A stretch of DNA of 64,000 nt, taken from Roseomonas mucosa (GTDB taxonomy: Bacteria > Pseudomonadota > Alphaproteobacteria > Acetobacterales > Acetobacteraceae). The stretch spans positions 186,001 to 250,000 of the forward strand of contig CAMDWG010000002.1 of assembly GCA_945878375.1 (NCBI GenBank). The letters run 5' to 3'. Under the pieces are notes generated by a model that was not told the origin of the DNA, did no database searches, and worked only from the letters and a program-made list of their open reading frames with translations. Made by a program: the position numbers and the translations under genes. Positions 8,618-18,360 of this stretch are shown piece after piece (positions within the stretch are counted from its first letter, which is position 1; each line of letters starts with the position of its first letter).

Positions 8618-9597
8618 GGCGCCTTGCGTGCGCGCTGCTGGGCGCCCTGGCGCTGGCCATCGTCGTGCCCGCCCAGGCCCAGGCCCAGGCCCAGGGGCAG
8701 GGGCGGGCGGCGCAGACGGTCGTCACCATCGGCACCGGCCCGCTGCGCGGCATCTATTATCCCGTCGCGCGCGCCATCTGCCGCGTGGTGAATCGCGAAT
8801 TGCGCGCCGAGCGCATCCGCTGTTCGCCGGAGACCACCTTCGGCTCGGTCTACAATGTGGAGATGCTCCAGGCGGGGGAGCTGGATTTCGCGCTGGTGCA
8901 GGCGGATGTGCAGCATCAGGCGCTGGCCGGGCTCGGTCGCTGGGCCGGGCAGCCCGCCCCGGGCCTGCGCGCGGTCTTCGGTGTCTTCGAGGAAGGCTTC
9001 GTCATCGTCGCCAGCCCCGCCGCCGGCATTGCGCGGGTCGAGGATCTGCGCGGGCTGCGGGTGGCAACCGGCGTGCCGGGGTCCGGCACCCGCGCCACCT
9101 GGGATGCGCTGGCGGCCCAGCTCGGCTGGCAGGGCCCCGACCGTGTCCGCGCCCCCGGAAGCTCGAACATCGCAGAGGGGCTCTGCGCTGGCTCGATCGA
9201 CGCCGCTGTCGCGGTGGCCTTCCACCCGACGCCCGCGGTGCGCGACCAGCTGGCCGCCTGCGCGACGCGGCTGGTGCCGGTGACGGGCCCAGCGCTGGAC
9301 CGGCTGCTGGCCGAACAGCCCTATTTCCGCCGAGTGACGGTCGGGGCCGGGGCCTATGGCACGCCGGCGGCGGTCGAGACCTTCGGCGTGGCGTCCGACT
9401 TCATCGCAGGGCCGCGCGCCGATCCGCGCATCGTCGCCGCGATCGCCCGCGTCGTCGCCGCCAATGTGGAGGAGCTGTCGGCGCTGCTGCCGGCGCTGGC
9501 GCAACTCGGGCAGCGTGGCCTGCCAGGGCCGGGGCTGACCGCGCCGCTGCACCCGGCGGCGGCGGCGGTCTATCGCGAACTCGGTACGCTGCGCTGA
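8614..9597 (+). CDS. TAXI-family TRAP transporter solute-binding protein
   Basis: 327 residues from the ATG at 8614, which overlaps the upstream stop by four bases. It has a signal peptide (MRRLACALLGALALAIV) ending in an Ala-Gln tract. The mature part reads TIGTGPLRGIYYPVARAICR, the hallmark TAXI opening (TGxxxGxYYxxG-like), then GELDFALVQADVQ, LRGLRVATGVPGSGTR and SIDAAVAVAFHPTP. TAXI proteins normally feed a fused TRAP permease; none is adjacent, so this one is an orphan. The neighbouring DUF4239 protein is the only membrane partner in sight. Confidence 0.88.
   Translation: MRRLACALLGALALAIVVPAQAQAQAQGQGRAAQTVVTIGTGPLRGIYYPVARAICRVVNRELRAERIRCSPETTFGSVYNVEMLQAGELDFALVQADVQHQALAGLGRWAGQPAPGLRAVFGVFEEGFVIVASPAAGIARVEDLRGLRVATGVPGSGTRATWDALAAQLGWQGPDRVRAPGSSNIAEGLCAGSIDAAVAVAFHPTPAVRDQLAACATRLVPVTGPALDRLLAEQPYFRRVTVGAGAYGTPAAVETFGVASDFIAGPRADPRIVAAIARVVAANVEELSALLPALAQLGQRGLPGPGLTAPLHPAAAAVYRELGTLR
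8671..8694 (+). repeat. Hexanucleotide tandem repeat (GCCCAG x4) in a signal peptide
   Basis: Four perfect copies of GCCCAG followed by two related units (GGGCAG, GGGCGG) encode the Ala-Gln run around the expected signal-peptidase site of the TAXI protein. The repeat unit is a multiple of three, so slippage changes length without a frameshift. Confidence 0.85.
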
Positions 9598-9598
9598 G

Positions 9599-10492
9599 CT
9601 ATGTCTCGACGAGGTCCACCGAGACCTCCAGCACCTGCTTGCCACCGCCGAGCAGGATGCCCTTCACCGGGCTGATATCGGCATAGTCCCGCCCCCAGCT
9701 CAGCAGCACATGCTCGTCCCGCACCACGAGGTCGTTGGTCGGGTCGAGGTCCACCCAGCCCAGATCGGGGCCCATCCAGGCGCCGACCCAGGCATGGCTC
9801 TGGTCGGCGCCCTGGCGGCGCGCCTGGCCGGGGGCTGGGCGGGTGCGGACATAGCCGGAGCAGTAGCGCGCCGGCAGGCCGATGGCGCGAAGCCCCGCGA
9901 TCATCAGATGCGCGAAATCCTGGCAGACCCCCGCGCGCAGCGACAACACCTGGCTCACGGGCGTGGAGATGGTGGTGACGCCCGGCTTGAAGGCGAAGTC
10001 CCGCCGGATGCGTCCCGTCAGCTCCAGCAGGCCTTCCAGCACGGGCCGCCCCGGCGGGAAGCTCCGCGCCGCATAGGCCCCGGCGCCGGCATCGGCGGGG
10101 GCCAGCGGGCTTGGCAGGGCGAATTCGGCCGCGCCGGCGCCTTCGGGGCGCAAGGTCGCGTCGCGCACCGCTTCCCAGGCCGGTGTTACGGCGGCGGGCG
10201 GGGGCGCTGGGAAGCCGACCTCCACCTCCGCCTCCAGCACCACTTCCAGCCGGTCATGCGGCGCCTCGATCGACAGCCAGGTCACGCCATTGCCGTGGTG
10301 GTCGGTGCCCTCGGTGCGATGGCCTGGCGCTGGGTTGATGTCGAGCCGCGTCGAATGGACCGCCTGCCCGGGCACGGGGCGCGGCGTCAGGTGCAGCAGG
10401 TGGTTCGCGATATCGACCGGCTGGGCGTAGCGATAGAGCGTCACGTGGCGCAGCGCGTAGCGGATGGTGCGCGGGGCGGTAGGTTGCTGCAC
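9599..10492 (-). CDS. Transglutaminase-like protein (small, COG1305 type)
   Basis: 297 residues. The N-terminal beta domain begins TIRYALRHVTLYRYAQPV and contains LHLTPRPVPGQ, typical of bacterial transglutaminase-like proteins. The catalytic triad is complete: Cys190 (GVCQDFAHL), His233 (SHAWVGAWM) and Asp250 (DLDPTND). The fold supports a cysteine protease or amide-forming enzyme. The GTG start at 10492 overlaps the upstream stop (TAGTG). It is the last gene of a three-gene operon with the ATP-grasp/alpha-E fusion and the DUF2126 protein. No signal peptide is seen, so it should be cytoplasmic. The family is linked by gene neighbourhood to peptide synthesis or modification, but no substrate is known. 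Confidence 0.9.
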   Translation of the reverse strand: MQQPTAPRTIRYALRHVTLYRYAQPVDIANHLLHLTPRPVPGQAVHSTRLDINPAPGHRTEGTDHHGNGVTWLSIEAPHDRLEVVLEAEVEVGFPAPPPAAVTPAWEAVRDATLRPEGAGAAEFALPSPLAPADAGAGAYAARSFPPGRPVLEGLLELTGRIRRDFAFKPGVTTISTPVSQVLSLRAGVCQDFAHLMIAGLRAIGLPARYCSGYVRTRPAPGQARRQGADQSHAWVGAWMGPDLGWVDLDPTNDLVVRDEHVLLSWGRDYADISPVKGILLGGGKQVLEVSVDLVET

Positions 10493-12978
10493 TAGGTCGC
10501 GGGCTCCGCCTCGTCCTCGCCCAGCACGCGGGCGCGGATGTGGGACACATAGCGCCGCGCGACGGCGTCCGACAGCGCGCCCAGCTCATCTTCCAGCGCG
10601 AAGAGCGCATCCGGCAGCGCCGCCGCCGCTGCGCCGCGATCCGGGGACAGCAGCACCTCATCCACCAGCGCCTGCGGGCGGCGCGCGAGGATGGCGGCGG
10701 TCGCGGCGAGGCTGTCCCCGGCCTCCCCGATCTCGGCCAGCCGTTCCGCCACGGCCGCGACCTGGAAGCCCAGCGCGCGCGGGTTCGACGGATCGGCGAG
10801 CACGAGGTCCAGCACCGGCGCCGGCTGCACCGTGCCGAGGTAGCGCGCGCGATAGGTCAGCGTGGAATCGCAGATCTCGAGCGCGAGGCGCAGCCCCGCC
10901 TCGATCCGGCCCGGCGGCTCGCTCAGCGCCTGTCCGACATTCCGTGCGGTGGCCTGCGCGCGTTCGATCCGGCGGCCGAGGTCGAGGAACATCCACGCCC
11001 CGCCGCGCACCATGTTCTCGGCCGCGAGGCCCGAGAGGTTGGTGCAGGCGCGGATGATCGCGGTCGCGGCCTCCGCCAGCGCATCGAGGCCGACGGAAGC
11101 GGCGGCGAGCTTCGCGCGCCCTTCCTGGCTGAGCTGCGCCAGCGCCGCCCACATGTCATGCGTCAGCCGGTCGCGCACCGCCGCCTGCGGGCGTTCCACC
11201 GCTTCCACCAGCGCCAGCAGCGCGCCGCCGGGGGCGGCGGCGGCGGCGATGGCGCGGGGCAGCAGCCCGCCATCGGGGGAACTCGCGGCCGCTTGCGCGT
11301 CCAGCAGCCCGGCGGCGTGCAGGCAGCGGGCCAGCGCGCGCATCTCGGCCACTTCGCGCGGCAGCGCCGCCCCGCGCAGCAGCCGCATCAGCAGCGCCCG
11401 CGTCAGCCGCGCCGCGGCTTCCAGCCGTTCCAGGTAGCGGCCGAGCCAATACAGCTCATCGGCCACGCGGCTCGGCAATTCGCCGGAGGATCGGCGGATG
11501 GCGAGGCTGGCCGCGCGCGGCGGGGGCGGGCCGAGGATGTCGGTGCTGTCCTCCGCCAGGACCCAGACATCCTTGGCCGAGCCGCGCCGCGTCGGCGGGG
11601 TGGCGATGCCCTGTTCCGCCGTCTCGCCCAGCACATGCGCGAGCCCGCCCGGCATCGTATGCCAGACGCCATCGGCATCCCGCGCCAGAAAGACGCGCAG
11701 CACGACCGGTGCGGGCGCCAGCTGTTCCCCCACCAGGCAGGGGGCGGCGGAAGGGGGCAGGGGGCGCGTGGCGGCCAGCCGCCAGCTCTTACGCCCTGCA
11801 CCGCCGCCGAAGGCCTCCAGCGGGCCGAGCGGCAGCGGCGCGCCGGGGTCGAAGGCCGAACGCAGGCGCCAGCCATCGGGCGCCGCGCGCACGCGGTCCA
11901 GCGCTTGCGGATCGCCGAGCCAGAGCGTCTCGACCTGCGGCATCACAAGGTCCTCGCCCAGCAGGTGCCGCGACGCGGCGGCCAGGTAGCCCGACAGGCC
12001 CGGCGCCTCGGCGGCCATGGAGCCGGGGGCGTTCACCATCCGCACCGCGCCGTCCCGCAGGCTGCCCATCAGCCCGGGCACGCCGCCGCCATACTGGTCG
12101 AACTCCAGCGGGTCGCAGGCCTCGCCCTTGATCCGGCGGAGGATGACATCGACCCGGCGCAGGCCGCGCAGGGTCTTCAGGAACACCTCGCCCCCACGCA
12201 CCGTCAGGTCGCCGGGCTCCACCAGTTCCAGGCCAAGCTCGCGCGACAGGAACAGGTGCTCCAGCCAGGTCTCGGCGCGGGCGCCGGGGGTCAGCAAGGC
12301 GATGCGGGGATTGTCCGCGCCGTCCGGCGCCAACGCCTGCAGCGCGCCGATCCAGCGGTCGAAGAAGGGGCGCAGCGGGCGGACCTGCATGGCGCGGAAG
12401 GCCTCTGGCAGGATGCGGCCGAGCAGCGCGCGGTTCTCGGCGGCGAAGCCCACGCCATTGGCGCCGCCGCAGCGATCCGCCAGCACGCGCCAGCGCCCAT
12501 CCGGGCCGCGCAGCAGGTCGGCGCCATAGAAGGTCAGGCGCTGGAACTCGGCGCGGACCGAGGCGCGGCAGGCGCGCAGGAAATGCGGATTGCCGAGCAC
12601 CAGCTGCGCCGGGATCACGCCCGCCTGCAGCAGCGCCTGGGGCCCGTAGATGTCGGCGAGCAGCGCCGAGAACAGGCGCGCGCGCTGCGCGAGGCCCGTC
12701 TCCAATTCGGCGAATTCGCTGGCGGTCAGGATCAGCGGCACCGGGTCGCAGCGCCAGGGCCGCCGCGCGCGGGCGGCCTGGCCGGCGGCCGAGGCTTCCA
12801 GCACCGTCGCGACGCTTTCTTCCTCGAAGGCGCGGTCGAGGCGCCGGGCGCGCTCGGCCAGTTGCGGATAGCCGAGCGAGGAGAAGGCGACGAGCAGCCT
12901 GCGCCAGGACGGCCGGACGCGGCCCTGGCCGTCCACCATCTCATCGATCTGCGGCGGGGCCTGCTCCGCCGGTGCCAT
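10492..12978 (-). CDS. Circularly permuted ATP-grasp / alpha-E domain fusion protein
   Basis: 828 residues. The first ~480 match the circularly permuted ATP-grasp family (COG2308): FYGADLLRGPDGRWRVLADR, FAAENRALLGRILPEAFR, RRVDVILRRIKGEACDPLEF, GVPGLMGSLRDGAVRMVNAPGS and LLGEDLVMPQVETLWLGD. From about residue 500 an all-helical alpha-E domain (COG2307) follows, opening with VADELYWLGRYLERLEAAAR and containing a second phrase LGRRIERAQATARN. In many bacteria these are two genes; here they are one chain. ATP-grasp enzymes activate carboxylates as acyl phosphates to form amide bonds; the substrate is unknown. The gene starts five bases after the DUF2126 stop and overlaps the next start by one base. 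Confidence 0.9.
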   Translation of the reverse strand: MAPAEQAPPQIDEMVDGQGRVRPSWRRLLVAFSSLGYPQLAERARRLDRAFEEESVATVLEASAAGQAARARRPWRCDPVPLILTASEFAELETGLAQRARLFSALLADIYGPQALLQAGVIPAQLVLGNPHFLRACRASVRAEFQRLTFYGADLLRGPDGRWRVLADRCGGANGVGFAAENRALLGRILPEAFRAMQVRPLRPFFDRWIGALQALAPDGADNPRIALLTPGARAETWLEHLFLSRELGLELVEPGDLTVRGGEVFLKTLRGLRRVDVILRRIKGEACDPLEFDQYGGGVPGLMGSLRDGAVRMVNAPGSMAAEAPGLSGYLAAASRHLLGEDLVMPQVETLWLGDPQALDRVRAAPDGWRLRSAFDPGAPLPLGPLEAFGGGAGRKSWRLAATRPLPPSAAPCLVGEQLAPAPVVLRVFLARDADGVWHTMPGGLAHVLGETAEQGIATPPTRRGSAKDVWVLAEDSTDILGPPPPRAASLAIRRSSGELPSRVADELYWLGRYLERLEAAARLTRALLMRLLRGAALPREVAEMRALARCLHAAGLLDAQAAASSPDGGLLPRAIAAAAAPGGALLALVEAVERPQAAVRDRLTHDMWAALAQLSQEGRAKLAAASVGLDALAEAATAIIRACTNLSGLAAENMVRGGAWMFLDLGRRIERAQATARNVGQALSEPPGRIEAGLRLALEICDSTLTYRARYLGTVQPAPVLDLVLADPSNPRALGFQVAAVAERLAEIGEAGDSLAATAAILARRPQALVDEVLLSPDRGAAAAALPDALFALEDELGALSDAVARRYVSHIRARVLGEDEAEPAT

Positions 12979-12983
12979 GCCGG

Positions 12984-15900
12984 TCAGGATCCGCGCCCCG
13001 GATCGAGGCGCGCGGCGCGGCGCAGGTCGAGCGTGCGCGGGGTCTGGCGGGAGGGGATGGCGAGCGGTTCGGGCATCGGCCCCGGCGTATGGCCGAAGGC
13101 GAAGAAGCGCGCCATCCGGCGGGCTTCGGCTTCGTTCGCATTGACCGGGAAGGTCGCGTAGTTGCGCCCGCCCGGATGGGCGACGTGATGCGTGGCGCCG
13201 CCGAGGCTCCGGCCCGACCAGCTATCCCAGATGTCGAAGACCAGCGGTGCCTGGGCGCGGATGGTGGGATGCAGCGCGGAGGGCGGGTCCCAGGCCTTGA
13301 ATCGCACGCCCGCGACATACTCGCCCGCCCGCCCGGTGGGCGCGAGCGGCACGGCCGCGCCGTTGCAGGCAAGCGTAAAGCGTTCCGGGATCCAGCCCGT
13401 CACCTTCGCCTGCACGCGTTCGACGCTGCTGTCCACATAGCGCGCGGTGCCGCCCGCCGTCGCTTCCTCTCCCAGCACGTGCCAGGGCTCCAACGCGCAG
13501 CGCAGGTCCAGTTCCATGTCGCGCACCACCGTGGCGCCGATGCGCGGGAAGCGGAATTCCAGATGCGGCGCGAACCAGGACGGGTCGAAGCCGAAGCCGA
13601 GGCCGCGCAGGTCTTCCAGCACATCGGCGAAATCCTGCGCGACATGGTGCGGCAGCATGAAGTCATCCTGCAGCCGTGTGCCCCAATGGATCAGCTTGCG
13701 GTCATAGGGACGTTCCCAGAAGCCCGCGACCAGGGCGCGCAGCAGCAATTGCTGCACCAGTGACATCCTTGCATGGGGCGGCATCTCGAAGCCGCGCACC
13801 TCCACCAGCCCGCGCCGGCCGCCGGGGCCGGAGGGGTCGTAGAGCTTGTCGATGCAGAATTCCGTGCGGTGGGTGTTGCCCGTCATGTCCACCAGCAGGT
13901 TGCGGAAGATGCGGTCCACAAGCCAGGGCGGCGTGTCCGCCCCCGGCGGCGGGACCTGGGCGAAGGCGGTCTCCAGCTCATAGACCGCATCGGTGCGGGC
14001 TTCGTCCACGCGGGGGTGCTGGCTGGTCGGGCCGATGAACTGGCCGCTGAACAGATACGAAAGGGAAGGGTGGTTGTGCCAGAAGCCGACCAGCGATTTT
14101 AGCAGGTCGGGGCGGCGCAGGAAGGGGCTGTCGCCAGGCTCCGCCGCGCCCATCACCATGTGGTTGCCGCCGCCGGTGCCGACATGCTTGCCGTCGAGCG
14201 CGAATTTCTCCGCCGCCAGCCCGACCTGCCGCGCTTCCTCGTACAGCGTGGTGGTGCGCGCCGACAGCTCGTCCCAGGTCGTTGCCGGGTGGATGTTCAC
14301 CTCGATCACGCCGGGATCCGGCGTGACGGAGAAATGCAGGATGCGCGGGTCGTTGGGCGGCAGGTAGCCTTCCAGCACAACCTTGCGCCCGGCCTCCCGC
14401 GCCGTCGCCTCGATCGCCGCGAGCAGGTCGAGCCAATCCTCCGCCGCTGCGAGCGGCGGCAGGAAGATGTGCAGCATCCCGCCGCGCGGCTCGACGCAGA
14501 GCGCGGTGCGGACCACGCCGGGTTCTTCCCGCCCCGGCTGGGGTACCGGCATCTCCACGATCCGCGCGCGGCCTTCGGGCAGGCCAGTGCGCGGGGGCAG
14601 GGGCGCACGGCGCGCGAAGGGGTCGCGGTCTGGCTCGGCCTCGATCGCGGCGTCGCTGGCCCAGGGCAGGCTGTCGAGCGGCAGGCGGAAACCCAGCGGG
14701 CTGTCGCCGGGGATCAGCAGCATCGCCCCGTCGCGGAAGGCCCATCTGCCGCTTTCCCAGATCCGCGCCGCGCCGACACCCACCCGCCGCAGCGGGATGA
14801 CGGAGCCAACCTCCTCCGCCAGCCCTTGTCCGAAGATGCGGGCGAGCCGCGCGCGTTCCAGCGGGTCGCGCAGCTTCGACGCCTCGGCCAGCACATTGGC
14901 GGGCAGCATCTTCTCTCGCCACAGATAGTAATGCGCGTCCTCATGCGCCGGGATGCGGAGCCGCGGATCGAGGCCGAGCTTGCCGGCCAGCAGCGTCGCG
15001 AATTCGGCGGCATCCCGCGGCGTGGCCGTGTCGCGGTCGTCGTCGGACGCGAGCAGCGCCGGGTCGGTCCAGACCGGCTGCCCATCCGCCCGCCAATGGC
15101 AATGGAGCGCCCAGCGCGGCAATTGCTCGCCCGGATACCACTTGCCCTGCGCGGTGGTCAGCGCCGCGCCCGGCGCCCAGAGCGGCTGCAGCCGGCGCAG
15201 CAGCCGCCCGGCATAGGCCCGCTTGGTGGGGCCGAGCGCGTCGATGTTCCACTCCGCCGCGTCGCGGTCGGTCTCGGCGACGAAGGTCGGCTCACCGCCG
15301 AGCGTCAGGCGCAGCTGTCCGGCGTCCAGCGCGGCATCCACCTTGGCCCCCATCGCCTGCACCGCATGCCATTGCGCGTCGGTGTAGGGCTTGGTCACGC
15401 GCGGCGCCTCCGCCACGCGGCGGACCTCCATCTGGAAGCCGAATTCGGTCTCGCATTCATCGACGCCGCCCGTGATCGGCGCGGCAGAAGCGGGTTCGGG
15501 CGTCGCGGCCAGCGGGATATGGCCTTCGCCGGCCAGCAGGCCGGAGGTGGGGTCGAGCCCGATCCAGCCGGCGCCGTGCACATAGACCTCGGCCCAGGCA
15601 TGGAGGTCCGTGAAATCCTCGGCCGGGCCGGCCGGGCCTTCGACCGGCTTCACATCCGGCACCAGCTGGATCAGGTAGCCGGAGACGAAGCGCGCCGCGA
15701 AGCCGAGATGGCGCAGGATGTTCACCAGCAGCCAGCCGCTGTCGCGGCAGGACCCCTTGCGGTTCTCCAGCACCTGTTCCGGCGTCCAGACGCCGGGCTC
15801 CATCCGGACGATGTAGCCGATCTCGGCCGCGAGGCGCTGGTTGAGGTCCACCAGGAAGTTCACCGTATTCGGTGCCTCGCGGGGGATGTCGTGCAGGTAG

Positions 15901-16286
15901 CGCGCCAGCAGCGGGCCGGGGGGCGTCAGGCGGCGGAAGGGCGCGAGTTCCTCGGCCAGGACGGGGTCATAGGCGAAAGGGAAGGCCTCGGCCGCCGGTT
16001 CCACGAAGAAGTCGAAGGGGTTGATGGTCGCCATGTCGGCGACGAGATCGACCGTCACCTCGAAGTGCTGGACCCGTTCGGGGAAGACCACGCGAGCGCA
16101 GAAATTGCCCTGCGGGTCCTGCACCCAGTTCAGGAAATGCGGCTTCGGCGAGATGTTGAGGGAATAGGACAGGATCGGCGTGCGGCAATGCGGCGCCGGG
16201 CGCAGCCGGATGGTCTGCGGCGATAGCCCGACCAGGCGGTCGTAACTATAGCGCGTGCGATGCGTCAGCGCGGCATGGATGCTCAT
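12984..16286 (-). CDS. Large transglutaminase-like protein with DUF2126 region
   Basis: 1100 residues, the usual size of the family. Residues 1-~300 are a transglutaminase-like unit: [19 protein letters not shown], then Cys180 ([16 protein letters not shown]), His229 (LHAWAEVYV) and Asp245 (GLDPTSG). Residues ~310-1100 are the DUF2126 part, with [63 protein letters not shown] and [18 protein letters not shown]. The GTGGGNH phrase recalls a glutamine-synthetase-like or amidoligase core, but I cannot prove this. It is first in the operon, divergent from an SDR gene. Confidence 0.9.
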   Translation of the reverse strand: MSIHAALTHRTRYSYDRLVGLSPQTIRLRPAPHCRTPILSYSLNISPKPHFLNWVQDPQGNFCARVVFPERVQHFEVTVDLVADMATINPFDFFVEPAAEAFPFAYDPVLAEELAPFRRLTPPGPLLARYLHDIPREAPNTVNFLVDLNQRLAAEIGYIVRMEPGVWTPEQVLENRKGSCRDSGWLLVNILRHLGFAARFVSGYLIQLVPDVKPVEGPAGPAEDFTDLHAWAEVYVHGAGWIGLDPTSGLLAGEGHIPLAATPEPASAAPITGGVDECETEFGFQMEVRRVAEAPRVTKPYTDAQWHAVQAMGAKVDAALDAGQLRLTLGGEPTFVAETDRDAAEWNIDALGPTKRAYAGRLLRRLQPLWAPGAALTTAQGKWYPGEQLPRWALHCHWRADGQPVWTDPALLASDDDRDTATPRDAAEFATLLAGKLGLDPRLRIPAHEDAHYYLWREKMLPANVLAEASKLRDPLERARLARIFGQGLAEEVGSVIPLRRVGVGAARIWESGRWAFRDGAMLLIPGDSPLGFRLPLDSLPWASDAAIEAEPDRDPFARRAPLPPRTGLPEGRARIVEMPVPQPGREEPGVVRTALCVEPRGGMLHIFLPPLAAAEDWLDLLAAIEATAREAGRKVVLEGYLPPNDPRILHFSVTPDPGVIEVNIHPATTWDELSARTTTLYEEARQVGLAAEKFALDGKHVGTGGGNHMVMGAAEPGDSPFLRRPDLLKSLVGFWHNHPSLSYLFSGQFIGPTSQHPRVDEARTDAVYELETAFAQVPPPGADTPPWLVDRIFRNLLVDMTGNTHRTEFCIDKLYDPSGPGGRRGLVEVRGFEMPPHARMSLVQQLLLRALVAGFWERPYDRKLIHWGTRLQDDFMLPHHVAQDFADVLEDLRGLGFGFDPSWFAPHLEFRFPRIGATVVRDMELDLRCALEPWHVLGEEATAGGTARYVDSSVERVQAKVTGWIPERFTLACNGAAVPLAPTGRAGEYVAGVRFKAWDPPSALHPTIRAQAPLVFDIWDSWSGRSLGGATHHVAHPGGRNYATFPVNANEAEARRMARFFAFGHTPGPMPEPLAIPSRQTPRTLDLRRAARLDPGRGS

Positions 16287-16467
16287 GGGCGGGGGATGCT
16301 CATGGGGGTGGGGAGGCCCTGGGACAGCGATCCGCTATCCCATCGGACCGGTGCGCGCCGCAAGGGCGGCGTGCAGGGGGACGCGGCTCCGCGCCGGGGC
16401 GTGCCTGGACAGCACCCCGCCGCGGGGGGCACCTTGCGCCCACAAGGCCGATGACGGGGGAATATCC

Positions 16468-17214
16468 ATGGCGGAGAAGTTTGCGCTGGTGACGGGCGCC
16501 GGGTCCGGGGTCGGGCGCGCGACGGCGCAGGCGCTGGCGGCGGCGGGCTGGGCGGTGGCGCTGATCGGCCGCCGCAAGGACGCGCTGGAGGAAACGGCCG
16601 CAATGTGCGGCAGCGCCCGCACCCTGGTGCTGCCCTGCGATGTCAGCGACCCGGCGGCGGTGGAGGCCGCCTTCGCGACGCTGAAATCCGAATTCGGCCG
16701 GCTGGACCTGCTGTTCAACAATGCCGGCACCAATGTGCCCGGCACGCCCTTCGAGGAATTGACCGCCGCGCAATGGCTGGGCGTGGTGGCGGTGAATTTG
16801 AACGGGATGTTCCTCTGCGGCCATGCGGCCTTCCGGATGATGAAGGATCAGTCGCCGCAGGGCGGGCGCATCATCAACAACGGCTCGATCAGCGCCCATG
16901 CGCCCCGGCCGGGCAGCGCGCCCTATACCGCGACGAAGCATGCGGTGACGGGGCTGACCAAGTCCATGAACCTCGACGGACGGCGCTTCGACATCGCCGT
17001 CGGGCAGATCGATATCGGCAACGCCGAGACGCCGATGACCGCCCGCATGGCCAAGGGCGTGCCCCAGGCCGACTGGACCATCAAGGCGGAGCCGCGGATG
17101 GATGTCGCCCATGTGGGCCAGGCGGTGGCGCAGATGGCGGCCTGGCCGCTCGAGACCAATGTGCTCACCATGACCATCATGGCCACCAAGATGCCCTATG
17201 TCGGGCGCGGGTGA
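16468..17214 (+). CDS. Short-chain dehydrogenase/reductase (SDR)
   Basis: 248 residues from the ATG at 16468, preceded by a purine-rich GGGGGAA. It has the classical SDR parts: TGAGSGVG (NAD(P) loop), CDVSD, NNAG, and [20 protein letters not shown] with the Tyr-x-x-x-Lys pair. The open frame extends 71 codons upstream, but that text is Arg/Gly/Cys-rich and not SDR-like. The substrate is not determined. The next SDR gene begins 22 bases later on the same strand, so they are probably co-transcribed. Confidence 0.88.
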   Translation: MAEKFALVTGAGSGVGRATAQALAAAGWAVALIGRRKDALEETAAMCGSARTLVLPCDVSDPAAVEAAFATLKSEFGRLDLLFNNAGTNVPGTPFEELTAAQWLGVVAVNLNGMFLCGHAAFRMMKDQSPQGGRIINNGSISAHAPRPGSAPYTATKHAVTGLTKSMNLDGRRFDIAVGQIDIGNAETPMTARMAKGVPQADWTIKAEPRMDVAHVGQAVAQMAAWPLETNVLTMTIMATKMPYVGRG

Positions 17215-17236
17215 GCCAGGGGATCGGGAGACGAAG

Positions 17237-17989
17237 ATGAACAAACTCGACCTTGCGGGCCGCGTTGCCATCGTCACCGGTGGCGCGCGCGGCATCGGGC
17301 TTGCGGTGGCGCGGCGGATGGTCGCCTCCGGCGCCTCGGTCTCGATCTGGGACATGGACCCGGCGAAGGCCGAGGAAAGCCGCGCGGCGCTGGCCGCCGA
17401 TGGCACGGTCACCGCGCAGGTTCTGGACCTGTCGGATGAGCTGGCGGTGGCGGAAGCCACCGCGAAGACGCTCGCTTCCCATGGCCGGATCGACATCCTG
17501 GTGAACAATGCCGGCATCACCGGCGGCAATGCGCCGAGCTGGGAGATCCCGGTCGCGCAATGGCGGCGGGTGATGGAGGTGAACCTCAACGCGCCCTTCA
17601 TCGTCGCCTCCGCCGTCGTGCCGCACATGATCGCGAATGGCTGGGGGCGGGTGGTCAACATCGCCTCCGTCGCCGGCAAGGAAGGCAACCCGAACGCGGC
17701 GCATTACAGCGCCTCCAAGGCAGGCTTGATCGGCTACACCAAGAGCTTGGCGAAGGAAGTGGCGCAGAAGGGCGTACTGGTGAACTGCGTCACCCCGGCC
17801 GCCGCCAAGACCGATATCTTCGCCCAGATGACGGAAGCCCATATCGCCTTCATGCTGTCGAAGATCCCGATGGGCCGCTTCGTGGAGGTGGAGGAGATCG
17901 CGTCGCTGGTCTGCTGGCTGTCCAGCGCGGATTGCTCCTTCTCGACCGGCGCGGTGTTCGACATCTCGGGCGGCCGCGCGACGTATTGA
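17237..17989 (+). CDS. Short-chain dehydrogenase/reductase (FabG-like SDR)
   Basis: 250 residues from ATG 17237. It carries TGGARGIG near the N-terminus, NNAGITGG, NIASVAGKEGNPNAAHYSASKAG (Ser-Tyr-Lys triad) and a C-terminal FSTGAVFDISGGRATY ending typical of 3-oxoacyl-reductase-like or sugar dehydrogenases. It differs clearly from the preceding SDR, so this is not a recent tandem duplication. The pair may oxidise one or two related alcohol substrates; nothing around them identifies these. A gene for a small cytochrome c follows 65 bases downstream. Confidence 0.88.
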   Translation: MNKLDLAGRVAIVTGGARGIGLAVARRMVASGASVSIWDMDPAKAEESRAALAADGTVTAQVLDLSDELAVAEATAKTLASHGRIDILVNNAGITGGNAPSWEIPVAQWRRVMEVNLNAPFIVASAVVPHMIANGWGRVVNIASVAGKEGNPNAAHYSASKAGLIGYTKSLAKEVAQKGVLVNCVTPAAAKTDIFAQMTEAHIAFMLSKIPMGRFVEVEEIASLVCWLSSADCSFSTGAVFDISGGRATY

Positions 17990-18054
17990 GCGTATCCCCC
18001 GCGGCCTGCGTTGCGACAGGCTGCGGGGAGAACGGCAGACAGAAGGAGGCCCGC

Positions 18055-18360
18055 ATGCGTCGCATCCTGCCCATCCTGGTCCTGCTGGCCCCGCTGCCCG
18101 CCGGGGCGCAGGACGCGGCGGAGGGGCGGCGGCTGGCGGAGCAATGGTGCGCCCATTGCCACCGCGTCGCGCCCGGCGGCCCGGGCCTGGCGAGCGATGC
18201 GGTGCCGGATTTCGCCACCATCGCCCAACGCCCCGGCCGGAATGCCGAGGCCATCGCGACCTTCCTCCGCACGCCCCATGCCGGCATGCCCGACCATGGG
18301 CTGACGCTGCGCCAGTCGCGCGACCTGGCGGCGCATGTGGTCGCGCAGGCCGCGCGATAA
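18055..18360 (+). CDS. Small class I cytochrome c
   Basis: 101 residues. A signal peptide (MRRILPILVLLAPLPAGAQ) is followed by the haem motif CAHCH at residues 32-36 and a distal Met at about residue 78 (HAGMPDHGLT). It is a periplasmic one-haem electron carrier. Its position behind two SDR genes suggests, without proof, that it could take electrons from a periplasmic dehydrogenase, though SDRs are usually cytosolic NAD(P) enzymes. An AGAAGGAGG ribosome binding site lies just upstream of the ATG. Confidence 0.88.
   Translation: MRRILPILVLLAPLPAGAQDAAEGRRLAEQWCAHCHRVAPGGPGLASDAVPDFATIAQRPGRNAEAIATFLRTPHAGMPDHGLTLRQSRDLAAHVVAQAAR

Noticed and set aside
10540-13161. Long plus-strand open frame (873 codons) opposite the ATP-grasp/alpha-E gene
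   Set aside because: Arg/His/Gln-rich text with no motif; it mirrors the codon-position GC bias of the real minus-strand gene.
14160-16226. 688-codon plus-strand frame opposite the DUF2126 transglutaminase
   Set aside because: Antisense shadow; the opposite strand has a complete catalytic triad and family text.
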